From NCBI GenBank assembly GCA_037954325.1, contig JBBMNZ010000017.1, positions 9,212,001 through 9,276,000 of the forward strand: a DNA stretch of 64,000 nucleotides, written 5' to 3'. How positions within the stretch are numbered: position 1 is the first letter of the stretch; every line of letters starts with the position of its first letter. Shown one piece after another: positions 14,201 through 27,031 of this stretch. Made by a program: the position numbers and the translations under genes. Origin of the DNA: Fistularia commersonii (Eukaryota > Chordata > Actinopteri > Syngnathiformes > Fistulariidae). Under the pieces are notes generated by a model. The model was not told the DNA's origin and did not search any database. It saw nothing but the letters and a program-made list of their open reading frames with translations.

Positions 14201-17200
14201 GAGAAACAGTGCAAAGTCATGGCATTCGCACGGCCAGGTAATCATGAAGCCCAGCTCCAGCGTTGGTTATAGGAATTTTCATCATTTCTAAAAGCCAAAG
14301 TAAGAATAGTTAAAAAGAAAATAAAATTACACATCATGCGTGTATATTTTATGTATTTATGCGTAGATTTGTTTATCCACACACACAAACACATTTATGA
14401 ATAACTTTTATGAATGGATGTATATCTACAGTACATAAAGTAATTAGTGACACAAAATAATAGCTTGAAATGAACCACACTGTTTTAAAGCATTGACCGT
14501 ATTTTTCACTGCAGGCCACTGAAGCGTCCGATCCCTCTGCTCTGCCAGGCTGTTTGTGACACATGACTTCACTCTCCTTCTTTGGATCCACAGACAAGAC
14601 AAGACACGGCAATCATAAAAGCCCGTACAGATAATGTGGATTTTTTTTCCAACATTGAGTTATAAAAGTTCTTAGATCAAGACTCCAGTTAAAGCCTCTG
14701 GATGCAGATTTTGCATTCTTGGCTCCAGCACTTTAGTCTTTGAGTGAAAGGGAGTTCCTGCTTGTAGAGGTGACTTTTTCTTCCTATAAAGAAACTTTTA
14801 GAGATGTGTACAGGTGAATATATTTATTATTTTATCCTGAAGACATACGAAAAATGTACTTGTACTCAAACCGAGACTCACAAAATACTTGCAGATGAAA
14901 AGAATGGTTGATATGGGGGTGGGTGTCAGGGTTATTATGTAGCAAATACTAGCCGAAGTTATGTGATTTTTTTTTTTTAGTCTGTGTAAGAGTGTAAAAA
15001 GTTAAAGCGCTCCTCATATACTTCACATGTTTGAAATCCTTTTCAATGTATGAATATTAACAAAAGGTGAGTTAGCCTTCAGTAAATGAAAGGTTATTCA
15101 AGCAAAAAAAATGGATTCAAGCCACTCTAAAATCCATTGTGAAACATTTAGTTTTGAAGAATGACGTATTAGGAAGTTTTACATGCTTAAACACCCATCT
15201 AATGTATCTTTGCACAGGCCTGACATGTAGCCAGAGACTAGTTATTTCTCTTTTGTCCATTTGAATGTGAGATTTTAAGGAAATATCAAAATATAGACTT
15301 CTTATTTGACAAAAAAAAAAAGAAAAAAAAAAGCTATAAAATAAAAAAATAAACAAACAAAAACTACAAACAAACAAAAAAAAACACCAATGCATTTTTG
15401 CACAATCTTTATTGCTGGTATTATACAGTTATGACAGTAGCTAATTTTTATATATTTTTTTTTTTATTTGTAAACCAACAACATTCTACACCCAGTTATA
15501 GACACACGAGCGTTAATGGCTGTGTTAAACACAACTCAAAATGAATTTGTGCATAGAAGACAACAAGATGCTGCCTTTTGTACTTCAATCATTAACAGAA
15601 AAAAAGGGAAAAAAAGACAGAATCAAAAACTTCTTATGGTTGACCGTGTTTAATCAAATGTACCGTGATATGGTTCCTGGAGAATTTCATATATTAACTA
15701 TGAATATCTGCTTAAAAAATGCAGTTTTATTCTCTGGATGAATAAAACTCTAAATTAGTCATATATACATATGCAATGCCATTCAGTGTAAATATTACCC
15801 CTTAGCAGTCCCTAGTTTAACTTGATATACTTTTGGTAATCTTCCTGAAGATATGAATTGTGCAATACTGTACAGAACTGTGAGAACTCACAAAATTGCA
15901 ATACATGGATGACCATAGGAATGTAGGAAACAGCAGCTGTGAGTGGTGGACTGAGAAGCACCACAGAAAGATGCACCACAGAAGGATGTTTGCTTGTCAG
16001 TCTGAAAGCTATGCTGGCTTTTTTTTCCCTGACTGAGAGGAACCAAAGACATTGGCACCAACTCAGTGAAGAGCCAAACAGGCTGTTAGACCCATATATT
16101 CCTGGAGAAGAATCAGGGCAAGGTTTGCATTAGTTACAAACCACAACATTGACAAACTCTTTGATCGTGTCCAGTAATACGGGATTATGTAATCCCCATA
16201 TTGAATATGACATAAATGAATCTGGAGCACAGTGAGTGTAATAATCCTCGCAGACTCAACACACATAATATTCTACATATTTTCCAAGAAACTTGGCTTC
16301 CTCCATTACCTTTAAAAGCAAACAGTATCCTTTCAAAGAATTGTCTCTCCAAATATAAAGGCATTCCCTCCTTCTCTGTGCTTGTTATCTGTGGTGTATG
16401 ACATGTGAAATTGCACTAAAAATCACAATTGTATATTTAAAAGTATAGAGTACATATTAGGCATAGCATTTATTCTTGTTCCTCACTATAATATGAGTGT
16501 TAGTGATTTCTTTTTTTTCTCAATGAGTGATTGATACACACATTCAGTTGCTGTTGTTTTTGATATATTCTGTTTTACATTTTAATTATTTGCACTGGAA
16601 ATGAATGGATGTGTGTTCCAATGACATTTATGCTTGTCAGGTGTGCAGATAGATAAGGGACTGAGTGAATAGATCTCTGCTGTAACAAAGCATGGCATCC
16701 CAAAAGCATCTTTGCATTATGATCAGATATGTGTAGCATAATTGCACACAGCAAACAACACATCATTTATACAAACAACAAAACCCTATCTGATGACACC
16801 AAAATAAGTCAGAGGTGTTCTTAGTGCTTAGATGCTTTCAAAGTGGGCTACAATCTGCTTAAAATGTGAATTGTTTTATAAGGCTTTTAGCAAAGACTAA
16901 AGTGTAATGTTACAGAGAGTCAAATAAACTGATTACGTACTTCTCATGTGAATGAAACACTGACAGTTATGAATAAAATGAGAGAACACAGACTCGGAGA
17001 AGCTACTTTGTGTTTTTGTCTCAAGTACAGGAAAATATATTCAAACCAAAGCACGATCTAAAAATATTTAATCACTTAATGGTTATTTGCTTCATCCAAA
17101 ACCTAAAGAGTACATTAATTTCCACCTCATTCTCTTAAAACATTGAATTAATAATCATGATATAGTTATTAGGTAAGAAAAAAAAAACTTTTTTTTAATC

Positions 17201-19756
17201 TACACTCATCGCAAATCAATGTATGCATTTCTAAATGGGGTATTTCATTTATTTCACAAACTAAGAGAAATCTGCTTTTTTTTTCATTCTAGAAAAACAA
17301 CACATTTCTTCACAGGGGTGTACTGTATATCCTACATTAAAGTTCACTTGTTGAAATTGCTCATTTATAGTAATATAAGTAATTCAATTCCAATATTTTT
17401 TTTAAGTTGTTACATTGTTTAGCATTAACATTGTAGTGATCATGCATTTTAAATCTTACAACTCTGTGAGTATACTTACCACAATAGATATACACACACA
17501 CACGCTGACACACCTCATAGACACACACACACTGACAAGAAAATATATTTGGTTTTTGGGAGTCGAATAAGTTATCTTTTTTTTCAGCAGACAATGTCAC
17601 TCTTTCTCTTTTTATCTACGCACCTTTTACCATCGTTTGTTAACCTTCTGCGCGTTTTCTTGCACCCCATCCCCTCAATTATTCCTCTTCTTCATCAATC
17701 TCCTCCCACTGCCTCTCTCAACCACATCGCTGCATTATTCAGACTAAGTGCTACTTGGCATGGGCTGTGTTGTCCCCCGAGAAGTTGTTCTCTCATCTCT
17801 CAACATGATATATCACTCTTAGAGAAGCCTCGCCCAACCTTGCTGACCCAGGTCAACGCAGCACATTCATGTACGTGCATTCTCGAAGTACAGATGTATA
17901 TGTTCCTCAAATACGCAGACCTAATGTTTTCCAACGCGCGTCATGTCAAGCATGTTCCCTTTTTCTCTTTCCTTTTCCATTTAATGAAAAAATCGGTAAT
18001 TGGTTCAGTGATCACTGACTCACCAGTGAAACACTGAGACTAAAGAATTTTGATATTTATTTATAAGTACTACCAGTACAGAGATGAAATGCTCAAGGGG
18101 AGTGCCACCACCAGCTGATCAGATTCTGCATTGATGCATATATACTTACTTTCTTAAATAAGGGTGTTAGTTTGACTTGCAATACAAGAAATTTGAAATT
18201 GTAGCAACTTAAGTTTTAATATGAGGTTGAAGAGATGTTGAATGGAGGTGGTCTACTGCTACAATTTTCAAGTTCCCTAGCATCGGGTGTTTTTTATCTA
18301 TTTATTTACATATCCAGTTATCCATTTATTTATTTCTACTGAAAGGGAAAATGTTATGATATCAAAACCATGAGAATAAAAAAAAGATTTTGCAGGAGTG
18401 GTGGTGTGACAGCGATTTGACTGGGGCATTTGGGTTGAAACACTTTTGCATTTTTCATGTAATATTCCTTTTTATAGCAGCCCTACAACTGTGGAGATCC
18501 AAGCTGGCTGTGAAATGGAGTTATTGACGTCAATGATGACTGGGGCTCAGATTCAGCAATAATTTAAATGCAGACACAAAACATGACAATAAAAAGGTAC
18601 AATCTATAAATAAAATTGACATACACGTTGGACAACTGAAAAAAGACTCTCGATGGAAAAGTTACATCCAGACTATTGGCAGAAAATTATCATTTTTCCA
18701 TGTGAAAATTTTATATTTTATACTTAATTATAACCCCATATTGATCCCAGGGGGGTCAATATGTTGATCAACACTTTGAAACACTAGGATGAGCCGTGAA
18801 AAGAATTGAAAATGTTCAGTTCCAAGGACGATCGCTCTACCTTGTGCACCACACATTCCAAATATATGGTGTATATATACTCATAAACTATTCCAAACAT
18901 TGAACAGTGTTGCTGAAAAATAGGATAGTGACTGCCAATAGTCCTAATGAAATATTTCAGACAGGTGAAATTTAAATGAGCAGTTTTCACGTGCCTTAAA
19001 ATATCCCCCGTCAATGGGACACAGGTGTATATCAGTTGAAATCTTTTTTGATGGAATATCTATATCCAAATTCCTTCCCAATGACATGAATGGGAAGAAA
19101 AAACAACTGTCAAATATAAGAAAATAAGAATGTTATTTCCTGTAATATACAAAAAGTAGGGGAGATATATATATATATATATATGTTGTATATGTATATG
19201 TAAACGTGTGACATACATGTATATGTATGAATATAGGTATGTTTATGTATATATATGTCTTCTGTGACTCTCACCATATTCAGTTGTAGGAGATGTTGGA
19301 AACATGAAATGTATTTCATATTTGTTTTGAATACATTTTGTGGATGTGCATGTGTGTGCCTGTGTGTGTGTGTGTGTGTGTGTGTGTCATAGCCGTTAGC
19401 AGATTACATTAGTTGCTAGCAATGCAGACTCAAGGCTCTGTATCAAAATATCTTTTGAAAACTCACCCACGATGTTTTTCATTGTATTTTACTCAGGAAG
19501 CAGAGGTCAGGGACTGATTTTCAAAGACCTACGCAGTTCAGTGCATGAAAATCAATCCGAGCTTTTCTTTCTGTTTATTTTTGTCTGTTTTTTTTTTTTA
19601 TTCATTTTCAGGTGACTTTTTATTGCTGTTGTCATTATTTACCCATATTGAAGCTGGAACCCCAATACCTCAAAACAATTGGGCGAGAGGAGACAATTAC
19701 TTTAATTATAAAACATTATTGGTTTGTGGCTATTATTAATGTGTAAAATATTCCTA

Positions 19757-19970
19757 CGTGGTGCAGGAGGTAGAGCAATTGTCTCTGGAACCGAATACTC
19801 CTGGTCTGTTTCCAGGCTCCTCCTAGTGTGTTGAAGTGTTGCTGAGCAAGACACTGAACCCCTAAATGCTGCCCCAGCGCTGGTGGACGGCAGCCTACTG
19901 CTCATGGTTCATCCCTGATGAGTTCATTGCAGAGAATGAATTTCCCTGCAGGGATTAATAAAGGATAAAT
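19757..19970 (+). repeat. tRNA-like short interspersed repeat, copy 1
   Basis: Begins with a GTGGTGCAGGAGGTAGAGCA head that resembles a tRNA-type A-box region. It continues through a segment on a closing balance (GAGCAAGACACTGAACCCCT) and ends in a GGGATTAATAAAGGAT tail. Related copies lie at about 27839-28045 (plus), 32487-32650 (plus, diverged) and 41868-42064 (minus). The family is common in fish genomes; I recognise the type but not its formal name. Confidence 0.7.
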
Positions 19971-20380
19971 TATTATGTTATCGTGATGATATTTTATCAC
20001 AATTATAAATGTATTTTCATTCTTATTGTATAGAGAAATGTATCTACCCCTAATTAGATAACAAACAGATGTTAGAAATTGCAGTATACAATTAAACAAG
20101 TCTTTAATATATAAAATAGTTTTAAGAAAATATAAATATATTTTTATGAATGTATCCAGTTTACAATATTTTCTGTGGATATTAGCAGTTCAACACAAAA
20201 TCCAACTTAAGATCTCATTTCTTGTCAATAACAAATGCAATTGAATTCAGGAGAATTTGAATGACACAACCAATGATGATGGGGGTTATGATGACGGAAA
20301 TGGTGCTGATGATGAAACTTTGTTGCTTGACTGTTGGTCCTTCCCAAACATGATGTGTTATACAGAGCAGGGATGGGACA

Positions 20381-20390
20381 TAAATATAAG
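20381..20390 (+). promoter_or_regulatory. Candidate TATA box of the cytokine-like gene
   Basis: TAAATATAAG lies about 130 bases upstream of the first donor site (20519). Transcription starting some 30 bases downstream, near 20415, would give a first exon of about 100 bases. This rests on sequence and position only. Confidence 0.4.
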
Positions 20391-20414
20391 CTGCTTTAGC
20401 AGCCCATTGGCACA

Positions 20415-21040
20415 AAAGGACCTTTTCTAGCCACATCAGACCAGCACAGATTAAACTTCATCTGGAATCGGAGATCTCAAGCGACCAACAGATCCTCTGA
20501 GCTAGCTTCTCAAGACAAGTGAGTCTCTTTGTTTTCTTGATTTTGTGAGGATATTTTAGTTTGCACAATAATCAACAATCACAATAATACAATTAATTGT
20601 AAATCATAGACAGAAAACACCAAGGAATGTTGATTTTTTTTAACTGTGTCACATTAATTCCTGGTTCTCTTTTCTGATGCAGTGCATTGTAGACTCCTGT
20701 TTGTGCTGTCATTGGGTTTGTGGACTGAGCTTGTTGCAGGGCATGCAATAAGACCAATCCCAACTTTCTCTAACCTGGATAATATCATTGGAAAACTTCT
20801 GTCAGCTCTAAATATGTACAGTAAAACTTTGGTAGAGGGGGTGAGTGAAAATACAGCATAGCTGCTTTAACTTTTTTTGCAGACACACAAATTCAAAGTT
20901 CAACCAAGAACAGTCATGTTATCAGGACAATGTCATGATAGGGGGATATGTTTTATCCACAGGGATTTCTGGTGAATGATTTGCAATGCCCAGAAACCAT
21001 TACCACCCTGAAGATAACCATTACCACCCCGAAGATGGTA

Positions 21041-21107
<67 letters not shown>

Positions 21108-21324
21108 CAATGCAATATCTGATAAAATTATGTTATGTTATGTTATGTTATGTTATGTTATGTTGTTAATTTTTGTTCCCCTTCCATAGGATTTCAAGGA
21201 CATGTTGTCTAATTACTCAAAATGTGCCATGATCCCGGCGTGTCTCAACAAAAGTACTAAAAATTACTGTGATGCGATCCGCTGGAATGACGTCCTGCTG
21301 CAACATCTGGTAAGGATCTAACTG

Positions 21325-21391
<67 letters not shown>

Positions 21392-21587
21392 AGTCTGGTG
21401 ATACTCACAATTATAACTATCTTCTCTATATCTCTGTTTACAGGGGGAGACACACAGGAATACAAACTGTCTAGCCCATAGGTTGTCTCCAACCCCTTTA
21501 GACTGTGACAAAGCTCTACGTGAGTCATACAAATGCACTGACTGTTGGAGGCATCTGGTGGAAGCACTGCACAACAGAGTGTTTTAA
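20415..21587 (+). CDS. Secreted short-chain cytokine-like protein, 165 aa, family not identified
   Basis: Predicted small extracellular ligand. Exon 1 (about 20415-20518) is untranslated except for its last base, the A of the start codon. The remaining coding exons are 20683-20840, 20963-21037, 21190-21309 and 21444-21587. Joined they give 498 bp with phase-0 introns after the start. Residues 1-22 are a signal peptide (MHCRLLFVLSLGLW, then ELVAGHA). The mature part has eight cysteines (62, 90, 96, 105, 127, 139, 149, 152) and two N-glycosylation sites (N86, N98). Residues 30-52 look like an amphipathic helix A; a short 25-codon exon with a beta-like TTLKITITT stretch follows. Four body exons in phase 0 with a short second one resemble the IL-2/IL-4/IL-5/CSF2 group; the assignment is inference. 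The 3' flank has an ATTTATTTA element (21781-21789), as in unstable cytokine mRNAs. It is convergent with the tetraspanin gene. Alternatives: TSLP-, IL-7- or IL-5-family-like, or an unrelated secreted protein. Confidence 0.72.
21044..21164. repeat. (CA)n and (TTATG)n microsatellites filling intron 3 of the cytokine-like gene
   Basis: A (CA)n run at 21044-21100 begins six bases after the donor at 21038. A pentanucleotide TTATG run of about seven copies follows at 21129-21164, ending 25 bases before the next exon. Together they make up more than half of this 152-bp intron. Confidence 0.95.
21325..21392. repeat. (GAAA)n microsatellite in intron 4 of the cytokine-like gene
   Basis: About 17 copies of a GAAA unit make up half of a 134-bp intron (21310-21443), starting 15 bases after the donor. 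Confidence 0.95.
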
Positions 21588-21959
21588 GGAAACACACTCA
21601 TCTATACTGAGCAGGACTATCCCTCCATTACTGAATGATATACACATATAAATGTCAATATTAGCTTGGAATATGATGATACTATCAATGGCATATTGTT
21701 CATATTTTAAATTGAAACATGTTAAATTCATATTCATCAGTGATGTCAGAAACTCGCTCTGTTATATTCAAAAAATTCTAATTTATTTAATTTGTGTAAG
21801 TAGAGGAAATGGCATGATTTTATGGCCACATTTTGAGCATAATAATAGTTTTTTATATTCTTTATACATTTTGATTTTTTTTTTCTTAAGCTGGAAACAA
21901 AGAAATATAGCATGCTGTTGCTATACTCAGTTCAGTCAATACAAATAGCTAGATCTTTT

Positions 21960-22393
21960 GGCCAGTGGATCAACCTTCTCCATTTGACCCCTATTCTCTA
22001 TATCCTCCTCTTTCACACTATCTACCATCAAATCCTTTCTCACTACGTCCATAAATCTTCTCTTTGGTCTTCCTCAAGACCTCCTGCCTGGCAGCTCCAG
22101 CTCCAGCATCCGTACTCTTGCCATTCCTCTTCTCTGTCTGCTACCGGACACGCCTTCCTCCCCCTTCTTCTTTGACCTACAGTTGCCCATTTTCCATTGG
22201 TTCCCTGCTGGTCATTAGTACCAATGGCGGTCGTTGTTAACCCATGCCTCGATCGATCTGGTTATTATGATTGATTTACATGTTTGGTTTTGGCAAACGT
22301 TTTATGCCGTATGCCCTTCCTGATGCAACCCTCTGCATTTCTCCAGGCTTGGGGCTCAGGGAGACACCGGCCGGTGCCGCCCTGAGGCTGCAT
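21960..22393 (-). mobile_element. RTE-like LINE fragment, both ends kept, interior missing
   Basis: Read on the minus strand, it begins with the same 5' block as the copies at 50211-52125 and 58695-59637 (TGCAGCCTCAGGGCGGCAC) and passes into the C-terminal coding block of the element. The endonuclease and nearly all of the reverse transcriptase are absent. Confidence 0.75.
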
Positions 22394-22639
22394 GATAAAT
22401 GGTTCTAGATGAATAAATAAGTAAACAGAAAGGGTAGAAAGAGGTAGAAATGTATTCAGTTTTTGAGAAAGTAAATGTATTTTGTTACCATTGTATTTAA
22501 GAGAAAATTTTGATATTCTGAAAATTCTTTGAGAAAAATGTTAATACAGTTAGGTTTTTAATTTTATCCTGGCATTTATGAATTTTTAATGAATGATTTT
22601 CACAAAAAATATTTATTTAATTCATTTTTTTTCATGGTA

Positions 22640-22740
22640 ATGCAGTGGTTTGCTTTCAAAGGACCCTGGTTCAATTCCAACAGGGGACCTTTCTGTGTTG
22701 TTTCCATGCTCTCCCTGCATTTGCATAGGTTTTCTCCGGT
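22640..22740 (+). repeat. Fragment of a second tRNA-like fish repeat
   Basis: Contains a B-box-like GGTTCAATTCC followed by the GGGGACCTTTCTGTG and TTTCTCCGG blocks common in fish repeats. A minus-strand copy lies at about 27510-27735. Confidence 0.6.
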
Positions 22741-23332
22741 ATTTATTTAATGTGAGAAGAAAGCTTTAATCTTTATCAAAATGTTATCACAGTTTGGTCC
22801 TGTTGTAATTATTCTATTTAAATGTTGTGAATAACAGATTAATAAAGATTCAATATTTTTCTATTTATATATCATTCCTTTGCAGTGATGTCGATTGCAA
22901 ATGGGGATGAATTGAATGATAAAAATGTATTCATATTTAATTTATTTTTCTCTAAAAATAAAGTTCTGAATAAAAGAGACACAGTACATATACACTCTTC
23001 TTGCATTGACAGTCATCTGGGTCACAGTCTATGATTATCAAATCTTATCATGGTATTTGGTCTTTGTTTAGTTTCCTGCATACATTTCACTTCTCTTCTG
23101 AGAGGCCCCTTCCCGTTTTAGAACCAGAGGCGATAGACGGATATCAGAACATTTATGATAAATTGAATCCAAGATGTATTTATCTGACAGATTACTAGGT
23201 TATAGCAAAAAGTAAAATACAATGTATTCAGAGACATCATTATCTCAGGGCTGGTCTTGTTGTAAATGCTGTTGATATGGCAATCAACCCAGGGGTAAAG
23301 CGCTGGCTTATTGGGCTCTATCTGGTCACCAT

Positions 23333-24213
23333 CTAATCATCGGTGTCCGTATAGGCCTGGTTCTCTTCTCCTTGGTCACTGATAGGGGCAGAGTCAGGGT
23401 CATCCACCATATTCTTTCTTTTCAAAGCAGCTGCTTGTCGCAAGCTCTGGTACAAGGACACAGCCAGAATAGTCTGAAGCACCTGTAGAGAAACAGAGGA
23501 GGAAGAGTTTCTGTAGAGACAAGCTACATAAATCAACAGTATTAGAAATAAGAATTTAACAGACTGAATAAAGGAACAGACTGAATAAAGGAGCGACACT
23601 GATTGTATCAGGGACGACACTGATACAGTCAGAGCATTCTCATGCACCAAAGTCTGAACCAGTCATACAACTATATTGCTGCCCCTTCAGCATTGTTCAT
23701 GCTTCAGCATGAACAATTGGCTTCCAAGCATCTATCTATTATTGATTATCTGTCAAATCTGATGTCGCTGGTGCCCGAACACACATCCTCAGCTGGCTAT
23801 ACAACGTAAAAGGTATCTTAAAACAAGCTTGTAAATCTTGTTGATGTTTTTGTGATGGGTATAAACATGTAATTGCAGAGCATTCTGTGTAACAATGGAG
23901 GAGCTATTTCCTTAAAATGTGTTAAACCTACTGTATCCATTTCGATTGTAAATGCAGATGTAGGTCATTAGATACGAACTGCATTTCCATACCTAAACCA
24001 AGTAAATCTATTTCATGGTATTCATTACAATATTTGAGCACAACTTGAAAATTAAGGGTACAATTTAAATTATCCATAGAAAAAAATACCCTGTATTCTT
24101 CATGCTGTGGGATTTGTGTGTTTTAAGTACAGCTCTCAGCGCTAACACAAATGATTGATGTATATATTGAATTGTAAATTGTCATCAAAAGATGGGGGCA
24201 GTATATACTGTTT

Positions 24214-24268
<55 letters not shown>

Positions 24269-26997
24269 CATTTACTTTTTTGCAGCGGAAGATTTGACAA
24301 ATCTACCTGGATGACAATGAGGCTGACGTCCATCCCAACTATGGTTACTATGTTCTCGTGGAGCCAATTGCTTAGCATGTCTTCACAACCCTGCAGCCAC
24401 AAAGCAAACATTATCTGAAGAACCAAATGGCAAACATGATACGATTTTATTATTAATATTATTATATCAGAACAAACAAACAAACAGAGAGATCAACAAG
24501 TGAAGTCAAAACAGCACTGAGGTATTGCATTGACAACATTCTGCCTATCTGATGTAGATGGCGATCCAGCACTAATTTTCTCATTGGCCAAGAGTGAGCA
24601 AATACAGTTTTTTGTGCATCCCTTGAAGTATGTTATTCAGATCTTTTTAGTCTTTTTAGTTTCCTGTTTCTGTTTTTTTTTTTTTTTTCCACAGTATGTT
24701 CATGTCCTTACACATCTGGTATTGAGAGGGCACAACTTCTGTGGGAGTGAAGAGGCAACCTTGACATCCAAATTCTACCCTTCACCCATGTTTCTAATTC
24801 CTAGACAGGGCTTGCTTTTTAATTTTTTTAATGTAAAATTCCTACATTAACATTAGTAGATTATACAGATCTGTTTAATGAACAATAATGTATTGTTCTG
24901 TGTGATGATCAAACCTGATGGAACGAGTTGACGCCATGTCCGACTGGCAACCCAGTAATGTTCAGTAGCTCAGAGCACCAGGGCGAGACAGAGGTTCGAT
25001 TATAGGTATGGAAACACGAACAGGGAAGAACATCGGTCATGTTCAGCTTCTTGAGCATGTAGTTGTTCAGCCAGTCAGAGCGGCTTATCCTGCCGCAACA
25101 TTTTCCCTGAATAGCACATCAGGTAAATCAGTCCATGAAGAACATAATTTGTGGCAGTGACATTGTCATGAAAAAAAACAAAACAATAATGATAACATAA
25201 AATAAATATTAATATTTGTCCACTGACCTGCAAAGAATGTATTTCCTGGATTATTCCACTTAGTTTTCACATTTCCTCAAGTAAAAAGCACTGAATTCAC
25301 GTTTTTATTATTATTGTTTATTATACACCATGACTTTCTGCAGCTCTGCTTTGTCTGACCCCCCCAGATGGAGGATTATATGACTAAATTCCTCAATACT
25401 GGACTTTTAGTCTGAACAGAAGGTAATAGCTGACAGAAGACCAATACCGGAGCCTCAACCGACGACACATTAGGTAAACAGAATGGTACGCCTGAAAAGA
25501 CTCTCTGTTTGTTTGGCCTGCAAGAAACCGCTCTTTCTGCTTTTTGTCATTGTTGTTTGTCACAAACAAATACTTTGTCTCAGCAAAGTATCAGAGCTTT
25601 TTGTCAAAGCAAAGTATGAGAGCTTTTTGAGAAGAAGGACGTGGACTTCTTATACAAGAATAAATGAGCTGATAATAATTATTGTATTCTTGTTTATATT
25701 ATTATTTTGTCTAGTTATACTTGATATTGATTGATCGATAGCTTGCGATGATGCACTCTGCTCCTCTTGATTATATAAACCTTTTTCACCTGCTGTCTGC
25801 GAGGGAAGAGAGGAATGAGTAAGTCGCTGTACTTTTTCGTTGACCGCAAGTTATAATTTTGATCACTGTTGTTTACTTTGATATTACATTCTCCACGTCA
25901 TCTTGAGTTTATTATCTCTTTTTTTGTAAATAATCTATAAAACAGATATCTTCAATCTGTGCCTTTTTTTTTTTTGGTAGCTGTTATTCAATTTCCAATT
26001 TTAGCCTCTCGGCGACTTGACACTTCCTGTGGTCTCAAAAAAAGGGTATAACCAAATATAGTTATCAGTTGTATAAAAAAAGTGGGATGAGACTCGGTGA
26101 AAGTAAAATTGTCTGTAATTGCCTTATTCTCGTCCTTTTCTTCTTACCCTCTTAATGGGTAACCTGTATTAAAGTTTAACAAAGCTCCAGAGTTTATAGA
26201 AAGTTTAAAGACAAAAAAAAACCAAAAAAACCTAAGAATTCAGGGTCCAAATTTAAATTGTGTTTCTTTTTTTGTTTAAAATGAGTTTGAATTGTGTAGA
26301 ACACATGGAGGATGCATAGCAAATTCCCTGTTGCCTATTAACACTATTAATACTGTGTGTAAAATTTAAAGGAAACACTTAAACAACACAATGTAATGCC
26401 AAGGGTTCCCTATCTTTTTGAGCAGTATATTTTTTCTGGACAAGTATTTTCACATGTGTGGGTGTGAGTGAGAGAGAAGAATGCTGATGAGATATGAAAC
26501 ATTACCAGTAATCAACATGCATGCTGCCAACTGAACAGGGAATAAGATACTCTTTCGAGTTCTTACAATTGTAAATAAGTCCCTCACCACCCATAAACTC
26601 ACCTCACCTCACTAAGTTGCAAGACTATGTTTTTATATGATCCTTACATGATGAACTCACTCACATAGTGTTGCATGCTGTCCAGCAGGCTGTCTAGAAT
26701 GTTGCTGTTATTGTACTGGACGATAGTTTTGTCCACCACCGTATACAGACTCTTCTCAATCTGAAAACAACACAACAGACAGCAAGCTGACCCCCAAACA
26801 CCAGGCAACACACCGGGCAACACCAATGCACAAGTTTGTAACAAAAAGATAAAGATATAGGCCCTTGGATTTTGTTGTCCCATGGGAGGGATGGACAATA
26901 CTATTGTGAAAACTATAGCTATAACTATAAGCTATCTTCATAATTAAACAGAATGAATGGTTGAAACAAAATGTCACACTGCTGAATGCACTTCTTC

Positions 26998-27031
<34 letters not shown>

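Larger units (their letters stand above)
11265..20400. other. Gene-poor interval between hsf4 and the cytokine-like gene
   Basis: The first about 750 bases are probably the hsf4 3' UTR (AATAAA at 12016-12021). Beyond that I found no chain of exons with matching phases on either strand. The longest open frame (17549-18037, plus) lacks a recognisable domain and has low-complexity composition. Simple repeats: (AT)n at about 19160-19185 and (GT)n at 19361-19387. One tRNA-like SINE-class repeat lies at about 19757-19970. A non-coding RNA or distant regulatory sequence cannot be excluded by eye. Confidence 0.55.
21588..23332. other. Convergent 3' interval between cytokine-like gene and tetraspanin
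   Basis: Should contain the 3' UTRs of both genes. It also holds an internally deleted LINE fragment (about 21960-22393) and a second type of tRNA-like repeat (about 22640-22740). Several ATTTA pentamers are scattered here. No further exon was seen. Confidence 0.6.

Noticed and set aside
14000..15420. Possible minus-strand 3' UTR (AATAAA on minus near 15410)
   Set aside because: No coding exons were found upstream on that strand, so the signal-like hexamer alone does not support a gene.
17549..18037. 162-codon plus-strand open frame in the gene-poor interval
   Set aside because: No recognisable domain, low-complexity Leu/Ser/Pro-rich composition and no splice partners. The signal-like start does not continue into a plausible protein.
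20683..21587. NK-lysin or saposin-like peptide
   Set aside because: The number of cysteines first suggested a saposin fold, but their order and spacing, the beta-like middle exon and the exon phases do not match a saposin B domain.
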